In this document: positions 1 to 6,380 of the stretch, piece by piece | How the letters are laid out: each line of letters starts with the position of its first letter | How positions within the stretch are numbered: position 1 is the first letter of the stretch | Translations under genes and position numbers: made by a program | Notes under the pieces: generated by a model | What the model was told of the DNA's origin: nothing | Databases searched by the model: none | What the model saw: the letters and a program-made list of their open reading frames with translations, nothing else | NCBI GenBank assembly: GCA_040255215.1 | Contig: JBDZUM010000076.1 | Location: forward strand, 1 to 20,101 | DNA length: 20,101 bases | Origin: JAQSWP01 sp040255215 | GTDB lineage: Bacteria > Pseudomonadota > Alphaproteobacteria > Reyranellales > JAQSWP01 | Direction of reading: 5' to 3'

Positions 1-206
1 TGCGCGAGGACGACGAGCGCACGGTGCTGACCGGTCGCATGACCGGGCGGGTCGAAGGACGGTTGCGGGCCGGCGAGCCCGCGACGGTGCTGGCCTGGCC
101 GATTTCGGCCGATGGCCGCAAGCTGACCTCCGGCACGGCGGTGATCGATGCCGCCGGCCGGGTTTGCGCCAGGGCGATAACGCTCTGGATCGTCTTGAAG
201 AACTGA
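1..206 (+). CDS. Probable hotdog-fold thioesterase, C-terminal part (5' end outside the window)
   Basis: The open frame runs in from the left edge (first full codon at base 3) to TGA at 204-206, giving about 67 residues. The pattern is typical of the last strands of PaaI/acyl-CoA-thioesterase-like hotdog proteins: a 'MTGRVEGRLRAGEP' strand, 'VLAWPIS', then 'DGRKLTSGTAV', 'DAAGRVCARA' and a closing 'TLWIVL'. In that family, related text (strand, 'EGRK', 'G.A..DA.G...A.A...W') forms the back of the sheet. The catalytic part is not in the window, so activity cannot be judged. A GTG at 24 could be read as a start, but the frame is open further upstream and the fold would be incomplete. The product is assigned by pattern only, with moderate confidence. 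Confidence 0.5.
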   Translation, partial: REDDERTVLTGRMTGRVEGRLRAGEPATVLAWPISADGRKLTSGTAVIDAAGRVCARAITLWIVLKN

Positions 207-282
207 CCGTGCTCTGTCGTTGACGCAATCCTGATCGCCAGCCGCGCGAAAATCGCGTATCCTGTCCGGGTAACAACTGGAG

Positions 283-290
283 AGGAGGTG
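283..290 (+). promoter_or_regulatory. Strong Shine-Dalgarno for the small secreted peptide
   Basis: AGGAGGTG lies five bases before the ATG at 296. This is an unusually complete match to the 16S anti-SD in a window where most starts have weak sites. It supports 296, rather than the in-frame ATG at 302, as the start, and suggests efficient translation of a very short gene. Confidence 0.7.
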
Positions 291-295
291 GTCGA

Positions 296-478
296 ATGAG
301 AATGCCTGTGCTGGCCGTTGCCGCTCTTCTGGTTTCGGCCTACGCGTTGCCGGCGCTCGCTGAAGGCTGCGGGTGGAGCGCCAAGACAACGACGGCAAGC
401 GATACCTCGGTTTCGACGACGGTGATCGCGACGGATACGGGGGCCAAGCAGTCCAAGCCTGCCAATCCGAAGAACTGA
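296..478 (+). CDS. Small secreted peptide, 60 aa, unknown function
   Basis: The protein has a classical signal peptide: Met-Arg, then a hydrophobic core at about residues 4-20, then ALA|EG as a probable type I cleavage site near residue 22. The mature part is only about 38 residues, rich in Thr, Ser, Ala and Lys, with one cysteine in 'EGCGWSAK' and no other recognisable motif. It is probably periplasmic or extracellular. It is flanked by a near-perfect Shine-Dalgarno sequence and a strong terminator, so it looks like a monocistronic, well expressed gene rather than a chance frame. Similar short exported proteins with a Cys-Gly-(Trp/Tyr)-Ser start are, as far as I recall, annotated as hypothetical in alphaproteobacteria. 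I do not know a function. The longer frames that cross this gene are shadows. Confidence 0.75.
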   Translation: MRMPVLAVAALLVSAYALPALAEGCGWSAKTTTASDTSVSTTVIATDTGAKQSKPANPKN

Positions 479-500
479 CCGTCCAACGCGGAATGCAGGG

Positions 501-533
501 AACGGCCCGCCGTCAAGCGGGCCGTTTTCTTTT
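501..533 (+). terminator. Rho-independent terminator after the small secreted peptide
   Basis: A perfect 10-bp stem (AACGGCCCGC at 501-510, its complement at 517-526) encloses a 6-base loop (CGTCAA) and runs into TTTTCTTTT (525-533). It lies 22 bases after the stop of the 60-residue gene, which isolates that gene from the M20 peptidase downstream. Confidence 0.92.
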
Positions 534-583
534 GCCTCCAACTGTCGGACAATCGCGCATCGCCATCAGGGCCGGAGCCCGAT

Positions 584-1987
584 ATGTCCTCCCAGCGCCA
601 GCAAGCCATCGCCAATGCCACCGGCTATTTCGACGACGGCCGTTTTCTCGCCGATCTCGACCGGCGCGTCGGCTATCGCACGGTCAGCCAGGATCCGTCC
701 TTCGCCGACCATCTGACGGCATACCTGAAGGACGAGATCGGCCCGTCGCTCGAGCGGCTGGGTTACGTCGTCTCGATCCATCCCAATCCGGTGCGGCAAT
801 TCGGTCCCTTCCTGATCGGTCGCCGCATCGAGGGCGCCAATTTGCCGACGGTGCTGACCTACGGTCATGGCGACGTCATCCGCGGCCTGGACGAGCAATG
901 GGCCGATGGCCTGTCGCCCTGGAAGATTTCGGTGCGCGGCGACCGGCTCTACGGCCGCGGCACCGCCGACAACAAAGGCCAGCACACCGTCAATCTCGGC
1001 GCGTTGGCCGCCGTCATCGCCGCACGCGGCCGGCTGGGCTTCAACTCCGTCGTGCTGATCGAGACCGGCGAGGAGACCGGCTCGCCCGGCCTGCACGAAT
1101 TCTGCGCCGCCAATCGCGAGGCGCTGAAGGCCGACGTGCTGCTGGCCTCGGACGGCCCGCGCCTGACGCCGCAGCGACCGACGCTGTTTACCGGCACGCG
1201 CGGCGTTCTGAACTTCGAACTGTCGCTGAACCTGCGTGCTGGTGGGCATCATTCGGGCAACTGGGGCGGCTTGCTCGCCAGCCCCGGCACCCTGCTGTCG
1301 CACGCCCTGGCCTGCATCGTCGACCGGCGCGGCGCCATCCAGGTGCCGGAATGGCGGCCGAGTTCCCTGACGCCGGCCGTGCGCGAGGCGCTGGCCGACG
1401 CGGTGATCGATGGCGGCGAAGGCGCACCCGAGATCGACGTCGAGTGGGGCGAACCGGATCTGACGCCGGCCGAGCGCGTGTTCGGCTGGAACAGCTTCGA
1501 GATCCTGGCGCTGAAGATCGGCAATCCCGACAATCCGGTTAACGCCATTCCTCCGACCGCCAAGGCGACCTGCCAGCTGCGCTTCGTGGTCGGCACCGAT
1601 GCCGGCGACGTCATCCCCGCATTGCGCCGGCATCTCGACCGCAACGGCTTTGCCATGATCGACGTCGCGCCGACGCGCCAGACCAGCATGAATGCGACGC
1701 GGCTCGACCCGGCCTCGCCGCTGATGCGCTGGGCGCGCGACTCGGTGGCCGCAAGCTTCGGCGCCGCGCCCAGCATTCTGCCCAATCTCGGCGGCTCGCT
1801 GCCCAACGACGCCTTCACCGACGTGCTCGGCGTGCCGACGATCTGGGTGCCGCATTCCTACGCCTCATGCTCGCAGCACGCGCCCGACGAGCACATGCTG
1901 GCGCCGCTGGCGCGCGAGGGCCTGGCGATCATGGCCGGGCTGTTCTTCGACGTCGGCGAGGGCACCATGCCGTCGCCGTCCGCCTAG
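584..1987 (+). CDS. M20 family metallopeptidase (dipeptidase / amidohydrolase type)
   Basis: This 467-residue protein is a zinc-dependent aminoacylase/carboxypeptidase-like enzyme, expected to cut dipeptides or N-acyl amino acids in the cytoplasm (no signal peptide). The M20 metal site is complete by eye: 'YGHGDV' at 93-98 (His95; Asp97 supports it), 'GTADNKGQ' at 126-133 (bridging Asp129), 'ETGEETGS' at 160-167 (catalytic Glu163 and metal Glu164), Asp190 in 'SDGPR', and a late His in 'QHAPDEH' (His432). The middle part with 'RAGGHHSGNWGG' is the lid/dimerisation domain. The length suits the larger dipeptidase-like (carnosinase/PepV-like) branch. The substrate cannot be read from sequence. 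It is preceded by a terminator, so it has its own transcript. The start ATG at 584 follows a purine-rich GGAG stretch. Confidence 0.9.
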   Translation: MSSQRQQAIANATGYFDDGRFLADLDRRVGYRTVSQDPSFADHLTAYLKDEIGPSLERLGYVVSIHPNPVRQFGPFLIGRRIEGANLPTVLTYGHGDVIRGLDEQWADGLSPWKISVRGDRLYGRGTADNKGQHTVNLGALAAVIAARGRLGFNSVVLIETGEETGSPGLHEFCAANREALKADVLLASDGPRLTPQRPTLFTGTRGVLNFELSLNLRAGGHHSGNWGGLLASPGTLLSHALACIVDRRGAIQVPEWRPSSLTPAVREALADAVIDGGEGAPEIDVEWGEPDLTPAERVFGWNSFEILALKIGNPDNPVNAIPPTAKATCQLRFVVGTDAGDVIPALRRHLDRNGFAMIDVAPTRQTSMNATRLDPASPLMRWARDSVAASFGAAPSILPNLGGSLPNDAFTDVLGVPTIWVPHSYASCSQHAPDEHMLAPLAREGLAIMAGLFFDVGEGTMPSPSA

Positions 1988-1988
1988 T

Positions 1989-2018
1989 CGCGCGGAAGGT
2001 TCTGTTCGCGTCCGCGCG
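1989..2018 (+). terminator. Hairpin downstream of the M20 gene (possible terminator, no T-tract)
   Basis: CGCGCGGA at 1989-1996 pairs perfectly with TCCGCGCG at 2011-2018 across a 14-base loop, directly after the stop codon of the peptidase. There is no run of T after it. It could be a weak or rho-assisted terminator, or an RNA 3'-end stabiliser. Confidence 0.3.
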
Positions 2019-2148
2019 GCGTGCGGATCACCGGCGCGGCGCAAATAAAAATTTCATCCGCCTGCATCCAGGCGCCGTAATTCCTCGCGTGTCGGATGAC
2101 ACAAGCGGCCACGCCGCCGCACCAAATCGAGACCCGAGGAGAGAGAAA

Positions 2149-2640
2149 ATGCGAACTCTGAAGTCCGCAGTGCTGGGCTGCGCCCTGGTGCTTCCCATCG
2201 TCTTCGGCGCCGGCATGGCGCGCGCCGCCGACATCGTCGACACCGCCGTCGCCGCCGGTTCGTTCAAGACGCTGGTCGCCGCGGTCAAGGCCGCGGGCCT
2301 GGTCGAGACGTTGAAGGGCAAGGGCCCGTTCACCGTCTTCGCCCCGACCGACGAAGCCTTCGCCAAGCTGCCGCCGGGCACGGTCGAGAACCTGCTGAAG
2401 CCCGAGAACAAGGCCAAGCTGCAGGCCGTGCTCACCTACCATGTCGTGCCGGCCAAGGTCATGGCGGCCGACGTCAAGCCGGGCGAGCAGATGGTCGGCA
2501 CCGTGCAGGGCAGCAAGGTCAACGTCACCGGCACCGGTGGTGCTGTCAGCGTCAACGACGCCAATGTGGTGAAGGCCGATATCGCCGCCGACAACGGCGT
2601 AATCCACGTCATCGACAAGGTCATTCTGCCGCCGATGTAG
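2149..2640 (+). CDS. Secreted fasciclin (FAS1) domain protein
   Basis: The protein has 163 residues when started at the ATG at 2149, which has GAGGAGAGA just upstream. The frame is open further upstream, but that part has no coding character. Residues 1-27 form a signal peptide ending in 'ARAAD'. The rest is one FAS1 domain with its two hallmark segments: H1 'FTVFAPTDEAF' (61-71) and H2 'NGVIHVIDKVILP' (149-161), with the central 'LTYHVVP' (95-101). FAS1 proteins are adhesion or surface modules, and in bacteria they are often small exported single-domain proteins. The gene lies immediately before the ECF sigma/ChrR pair. In Mycobacterium the fasciclin proteins MPT70/MPT83 belong to an ECF sigma regulon (SigK/RskA), so control by the adjacent sigma factor is plausible but not shown here. 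Confidence 0.92.
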   Translation: MRTLKSAVLGCALVLPIVFGAGMARAADIVDTAVAAGSFKTLVAAVKAAGLVETLKGKGPFTVFAPTDEAFAKLPPGTVENLLKPENKAKLQAVLTYHVVPAKVMAADVKPGEQMVGTVQGSKVNVTGTGGAVSVNDANVVKADIAADNGVIHVIDKVILPPM

Positions 2641-2656
2641 GCGGCGGATCGCACCC

Positions 2657-2683
2657 GACGGCCCGCGCGCGTCGCGGGCCGTC
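2657..2683 (+). terminator. GC-rich perfect hairpin after the fasciclin gene
   Basis: GACGGCCCGCG at 2657-2667 pairs with its exact complement at 2673-2683 around a CGCGT loop, 16 bases after the stop codon. No T-tract follows, so it is either a terminator of the GC-stem-only type or a barrier to exonucleases. It separates the fasciclin gene from the sigma factor gene. Confidence 0.5.
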
Positions 2684-2713
2684 CCTGGCGCATGGCAGGA
2701 GAGCCCCTGGCGA

Positions 2714-2719
2714 TGATCC
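2714..2719 (+). promoter_or_regulatory. Candidate RpoE-type -35 element (TGATCC) upstream of the ECF sigma gene
   Basis: TGATCC is the -35 hexamer reported for Rhodobacter RpoE/ECF11 promoters, which include rpoE's own. Here it lies about 150 bases before the chosen start of the sigma gene. I cannot see a convincing -10 at the expected distance: the bases around 2737-2743 read GTATTGG. A six-base match alone is weak evidence. It does fit autoregulation, and it would also argue against the longer ATG start at 2692, which would place the element inside the coding region. Confidence 0.3.
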
Positions 2720-2865
2720 GATCGGCCCAGCCCCGCGTATTGGCAGCATTGATGCAGCAAGGGCGGACGGGGATGACACGCCAGCGCGCGGGCCTTAGGC
2801 TCGCCCCAGCCAGCCGCGTCCGGGCAGCGTTCGCTGGCCGGAAGTCGCTGGGCGGGGCCGGACTA

Positions 2866-3447
2866 TTGGAGAAGAACGCGGAGAAGATCGCTCTCGAAGA
2901 CCGCTTCGGCGACCTGCTGGACGCCATAGCGGTGCGGCGCGACCGTGCCGCCTTCGCCGAGCTGTTCCGCCATTTCGCGCCGCGCCTGAAATCCTTCGGC
3001 CTGCGCGGCGGCGCCAACCCGGAAGCGGCCGAGGAAATGGCGCAGGAAGCGATGATCGCGGTCTGGCGCAAGGCGGCGACGTTCGACCGCCGCCGCGCTT
3101 CGCCGACGACGTGGATCTACACCATCGCGCGCAACAAGCGCATCGACATGCTGCGGCGCGACGCGCGACCGCCGATCGATGCCGAGGATTTCGCCATCGT
3201 CACGCAGCCGCCGCCGGCCGAGGATGCCGACGTGACGCTCGATGCGTTCCAGTCGCACGAGCGGGTCCGGCTGCTGCTGAACGATCTGCCGGGCGAGCAG
3301 CGCCTGGTGCTGGAGAAGGCGTTCTTCGAGGACAAGACGCATAGCGACATCGCCGCCGAGCTGAAGCTGCCGCTGGGCACGGTGAAGTCGCGCATCCGCC
3401 TGGCGCTGGGCCGCCTGCGGATTTCGTTGCAGGGAGTGGAGTCATGA
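2866..3447 (+). CDS. rpoE: ECF RNA polymerase sigma factor, RpoE/ECF11 type
   Basis: This group IV sigma factor has region 2 with 'AFAELFRHFAPRLKSF' and 'AEEMAQEAMIAVWRKA', then 'TWIYTIARNKRIDMLRR' (-10 recognition), a Pro/Asp-rich linker, and region 4 with 'LPGEQRLVLEKAFFE' and the helix-turn-helix 'THSDIAAELKLPLGTVKSRI' (-35 recognition). From the TTG at 2866 it has 193 residues, close to the roughly 180 usual for RpoE of Rhodobacter. The same frame is open back to an ATG at 2692 and an ATG at 2773, but the extra 31-58 residues look like no known sigma sequence. The start is therefore uncertain. The stop overlaps the next gene's ATG by four bases (ATGA), so the two are translationally coupled. 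The partner's ChrR-type zinc and cupin sites make the ECF11 assignment strong. Confidence 0.88.
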   Translation: MEKNAEKIALEDRFGDLLDAIAVRRDRAAFAELFRHFAPRLKSFGLRGGANPEAAEEMAQEAMIAVWRKAATFDRRRASPTTWIYTIARNKRIDMLRRDARPPIDAEDFAIVTQPPPAEDADVTLDAFQSHERVRLLLNDLPGEQRLVLEKAFFEDKTHSDIAAELKLPLGTVKSRIRLALGRLRISLQGVES

Positions 3448-4109
3448 TCGCCCATCATCCGCCATTGGACATGCTGGTGGACTACGCCGCCGGCAGCCTG
3501 TCCGAAGCGCCGTCGATGATCGTCGCCGCCCATATCGCGCTGTGCGCCGATTGCCGCCGGCAGGTGGAAAGCGTCGAGAGCGTCGGCGCGGCGCTGCTGC
3601 ACGAGATCGAACCCGCGGCACTCACCGCCGACGCCTTCGATCGCGTGCTGGCGCGGCTCGACGAGAAAGAGACGCCAATTGCGAAGCCTACCGCCCCGGA
3701 AGGCTGGGCGCAGGTGCTGCCCTTTCCGCTGCGCCGCTACGTCGATGCCGCCGCGCGCTGGCGACGGGCCGGCTGGGGCGTCGACGAGATTTCCCTGCCG
3801 CTGCACGAGGGGCCGCACCAGGCCAGCCTGCTGCGGGTGCGCGCCGGTCGCGCCATGGCGCGCCATCGCCACAGCGGCCTGGAGTACACGCTGGTGCTGA
3901 GCGGCGCCTTCACCGATCGCGGCGCGCATTACGGGCCGGGCGATCTTTGCCTCGCCGCCGGACCCGAGCACTCGCCGCTGGCCGATGCCGGCGAGGACTG
4001 CATCTGCCTCGCCGTGGTCGACGGCCCGATCGTTCTGACCGGGCCGATCGGCCGGCTGCTCAATCCCTGGATGCGCCTGCGCGCCCGCCGCGCCGCCGCC
4101 GTCGGCTGA
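3444..4109 (+). CDS. chrR: ChrR-type anti-sigma factor (zinc ASD plus cupin domain)
   Basis: This 221-residue cytoplasmic anti-sigma factor is expected to hold the preceding sigma factor inactive. The N-terminal anti-sigma domain has the zinc ligands His5, His30, Cys34 and Cys37 ('AHIALCADC'), matching His6, His31, Cys35 and Cys38 of Rhodobacter sphaeroides ChrR with a constant offset of one. The C-terminal cupin (about 90-200) carries 'RHRHSGLEYTLVLSGAF' with His141, His143 and Glu147, plus His176 in 'GPEHSPL'. The numbers agree with the second metal site of ChrR. In Rhodobacter this cupin is needed for response to singlet oxygen or organic hydroperoxide. With all eight ligands kept, this pair is probably a working sensor. 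The gene overlaps the sigma gene by 4 bases. Confidence 0.93.
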   Translation: MIAHHPPLDMLVDYAAGSLSEAPSMIVAAHIALCADCRRQVESVESVGAALLHEIEPAALTADAFDRVLARLDEKETPIAKPTAPEGWAQVLPFPLRRYVDAAARWRRAGWGVDEISLPLHEGPHQASLLRVRAGRAMARHRHSGLEYTLVLSGAFTDRGAHYGPGDLCLAAGPEHSPLADAGEDCICLAVVDGPIVLTGPIGRLLNPWMRLRARRAAAVG

Positions 4110-4124
4110 CAATTCCGCCTGCCG

Positions 4125-4157
4125 CAATCGCCGCTCGCCGCAAGGCGAGGGCGATTG
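4125..4157 (+). terminator. Long hairpin with GCAA tetraloop after chrR
   Basis: CAATCGCC (4125-4132) pairs with GGCGATTG (4150-4157), and CTCGCC (4134-4139) pairs with GGCGAG (4144-4149). There is a single bulged G, and GCAA, a GNRA-type tetraloop, closes the stem. It lies 15 bases after the chrR stop and has no T-run. It may end the rpoE-chrR transcript with Rho or protect its 3' end. Confidence 0.5.
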
Positions 4158-4225
4158 ACCGCGCCTGCCGGCCTTGCCACTCTCGCGCCCTGAACTGAAC
4201 GGGCAATCAGCGGGAGCGAAACGTC

Positions 4226-4774
4226 ATGGCGCGCATTTCCTATTACGATCGGGCGAAAGTCTCGGACAAGCTCGGCAAGATCATGGATTCGCTGCAGCCG
4301 CAGCTCAACGTCTTCCGCATGGTGGCCAATTCCGAGCCGGTGGCGCGCGGCTTCCTCAAGATGGGCAACGCGCTGCTCGATCGCGGCAAGCTGTCGGCCA
4401 CATTGCGCGAACTGGCGATCCTGCGCGTCGGCTGGCTGTCGAAAGCCTCCTACGAGGTCTATCAGCACGAGCGCATCGGCCGCGACGTCGGCCTGTCGGA
4501 GGAGAAGCTGCGCGCCATCCACAAGGGCGCCGACGCCGCCGAGTTCGACGAACAGGAAAAGGCCGTGCTGCGCTACACCGACGACGTGGTCAAGAACGTC
4601 AAGGCATCGGATGCGACTTTCAAGCCGGTCGCCGCTTTCCTCGACGCCGAGCAGATCGTCGAACTGACCCTGTCGATCGGCTTCTACATGATGGTGTCGC
4701 GCTTCCTCGAGACGCTCGAGGTCGACGACCAGGACGGCCAGGCGGAGTGGCGCGCCAAATACATGCCGCGCTAG
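4226..4774 (+). CDS. Carboxymuconolactone decarboxylase (CMD/AhpD-like) family protein
   Basis: This 182-residue all-helical protein carries the CMD core 'LRELAILRVGWLSKASYEVYQHERIGRDVG' (about 60-89 in total), with the family's Glu62, Glu77 and His81. The second helical pair has 'LRYTDDVVKN' and 'ELTLSIGFYMMVSRFLETL'. The protein contains no cysteine at all, so it cannot be an AhpD-type CxxC peroxidase. It belongs to the non-redox branch, whose members range from true 4-carboxymuconolactone decarboxylase to uncharacterised hydrolases or lyases. No other protocatechuate-pathway gene is nearby, so the aromatic role is not supported by context. GGGAGCG precedes the ATG. The serine hydrolase gene starts 35 bases after its stop, probably in the same operon. 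Confidence 0.85.
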   Translation: MARISYYDRAKVSDKLGKIMDSLQPQLNVFRMVANSEPVARGFLKMGNALLDRGKLSATLRELAILRVGWLSKASYEVYQHERIGRDVGLSEEKLRAIHKGADAAEFDEQEKAVLRYTDDVVKNVKASDATFKPVAAFLDAEQIVELTLSIGFYMMVSRFLETLEVDDQDGQAEWRAKYMPR

Positions 4775-4809
4775 TTGTCGCCGCGGCGCGTCGCGGCATC
4801 GGGGGAACC

Positions 4810-6219
4810 ATGGACAGCAGGACATTGCAGGCGGCACTCGACTACGTGCCGCAGTATCTCGATTTCCAGATGCGCGCCTCGCTTCAGCCCGGCTGCGCGG
4901 TCGCCATCGCGCACAAGGGCAAGGTGGTGTTCGAGCGCGCCTGGGGGTTCGCCAACGCCGTCACTGGCGCGGAGCTGACGCCGCGGCACCGCTTCCGTGT
5001 CGCCTCCCATTCCAAGAGCTTCACTGCCGCCGGCATTCTCAAGCTGCGCGAGGCGGGGAAGATCAAGCTCGACGATCGCGCCGGCGAATACGTGCAGGGC
5101 CTGCATGGCGAGGTGGCGCGCGCCACCATCGCCCAGCTTCTGTCGCACACTGCCGGCATCATCCGCGATGGCGCCGATTCGGGCCAATGGGTCGATCGCC
5201 GGCCGTTCCTCGACGGAGACGAACTGCGCGCCGCGCTGGCGGTCAAGCCGGTGCTGCAGACTTCCGCCCGCTTCAAGTATTCCAACCACGGCTTCGGCCT
5301 GCTCGGCCTGGTGATCGAAGCCGCCACCGGCGAGAGCTACAACAAGTGGATCGCGCGCCACGTGGTGGCGTCGGCGGGACTGGAGGAGACCACGCCCGAC
5401 ATGCCGCTGCCGCGCGGTGCGAAGCTGGCGACGGGCCATAGCGGGTTGCTGCCGCTTGGCCGGCGGGTCGCCATTCCCGGCCGCAACCCGACCCAGGCGC
5501 TGGCGTCGGCGACTGGCTTCGTAAGCACGGCCGCCGATCTGGCGCGGTTCTATGCCCAGATCGACCCGGCGGCGAAGAACAGCTTTCTCTCGGCCGAGAG
5601 CCGGCGCGAGATGGTGCGCCGGCAGTGGCGCGATCCGCATTCCAGCCTCGAGCGCTATTACGGGCTCGGCACCATCAGCGGTACGGCGGCGGGCTGGGAC
5701 CATGCCGGCCATTCGGGCGGCTTCCAGGGCTTCATCACCCGTTCGGCCGCCCTGCTGGGACGCGATCTTTCCGTGTCGGTGCTGACCAATGCCGCCGATG
5801 GTTTTTCCGGCTTCTGGTTCGACGGCATCGTCAACATCCTCGCTGCCTTCGCGAAGAACGGTGCCGCCAAAGGCGCGGCAAGATCCTGGGCCGGACGGTG
5901 GTGGAGCCTGTGGGGCTGCACCGATCTGGTGCCGATGGGCGGGAAGGTGATCGCCGCCGTGCCGGCGCTGTTCAACCCGTTCATGGATGCGACGGAAATC
6001 AAGCTGACCGGCCGCGACACCGGCACCATTGCGCTGGCCGGTGGCTATGCCCATCACGGCGAGAACGTGCGCCGCGTGCGAAGTGCGTCAGGCCGCGTCA
6101 CGGAAGTGTGGATGAGCGGCAACCGGCTGATGAGCGAGGCGCGGGTCGCGGCCGAAATGGAGAAGCGCTACGAGGCGCAGAAGCCGCGCAAGCGGGCCGC
6201 CCGCCGCAAGCGCCGCTGA
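4810..6219 (+). CDS. Serine hydrolase, beta-lactamase/penicillin-binding-protein fold (cytoplasmic)
   Basis: The protein has 469 residues from the ATG at 4810, preceded by CGGGGGAA. It is a class C beta-lactamase-like hydrolase (esterase family VIII / D-aminopeptidase group). The first active-site motif SxxK is 'SHSK' at 66-69 (nucleophile Ser66, Lys69). The second, 'YSN', is at 157-159. The third, KTG-like, is 'HSGG' at 301-304. No signal peptide is visible, which argues against a classical periplasmic penicillin-binding protein. After about residue 330 there is an extra C-terminal region of about 130 residues, ending in a strongly basic tail ('KPRKRAARRKRR'). It could act on esters, lactones, amides or D-amino-acid peptides; the sequence does not decide. 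It lies behind the CMD-like gene and ahead of a D-aminoacylase-like gene, consistent with a catabolic set. Confidence 0.85.
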   Translation: MDSRTLQAALDYVPQYLDFQMRASLQPGCAVAIAHKGKVVFERAWGFANAVTGAELTPRHRFRVASHSKSFTAAGILKLREAGKIKLDDRAGEYVQGLHGEVARATIAQLLSHTAGIIRDGADSGQWVDRRPFLDGDELRAALAVKPVLQTSARFKYSNHGFGLLGLVIEAATGESYNKWIARHVVASAGLEETTPDMPLPRGAKLATGHSGLLPLGRRVAIPGRNPTQALASATGFVSTAADLARFYAQIDPAAKNSFLSAESRREMVRRQWRDPHSSLERYYGLGTISGTAAGWDHAGHSGGFQGFITRSAALLGRDLSVSVLTNAADGFSGFWFDGIVNILAAFAKNGAAKGAARSWAGRWWSLWGCTDLVPMGGKVIAAVPALFNPFMDATEIKLTGRDTGTIALAGGYAHHGENVRRVRSASGRVTEVWMSGNRLMSEARVAAEMEKRYEAQKPRKRAARRKRR

Positions 6220-6278
6220 CGCGCTCCGAACCCGCCAAAATCGTCGATCGCTCTGCCCGTTTTGTCGCGCAGAACTCT

Positions 6279-6355
6279 TAGATTGTTGATTTATAAATAT
6301 AATTTATTCCGATTGACAAATTCTCGCCCCTAACTGAACGTTCGTTCGGTAGTAT
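6279..6355 (+). promoter_or_regulatory. AT-rich promoter with TetR-type operator upstream of the amidohydrolase-tetR operon
   Basis: This is the most AT-rich stretch that stands out in the window. It holds an exact TATAAT (6298-6303) inside a 6-3-6 inverted repeat (6293-6307), and an exact TTGACA (6313-6318). After these comes TAACTGAACGTTCGTTCGGT (6331-6350), which contains the palindrome GAACGTTC (6336-6343). Alternating GAAC/GTTC blocks of this kind are common TetR-family operators, and a TetR gene is the second gene of the operon. An operator directly downstream of TTGACA would block RNA polymerase, which fits autorepression. No good -10 lies 17 bases after TTGACA, so the exact start site is unclear. 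Confidence 0.5.
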
Positions 6356-6380
6356 CGAATGAAACTGTTTGGAGGGCGTC

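Noticed and set aside
373..1542. 389-residue plus-strand frame across the M20 gene
   Set aside because: It is Arg/Ala/Pro-rich shadow coding in another frame of a clear M20 peptidase, and it crosses the strong terminator at 501-533.
566..1855. 429-residue minus-strand frame opposite the M20 gene
   Set aside because: It has no domain, and its composition is typical of antisense frames in GC-rich DNA. The plus-strand frame has a full metal site.
4226..4774. AhpD-type alkylhydroperoxidase
   Set aside because: The protein has no cysteine, so the CxxC redox centre is absent.
4771..6057. 428-residue minus-strand frame opposite the serine hydrolase
   Set aside because: It has no recognisable motif, while the plus strand encodes all three serine-hydrolase motifs.
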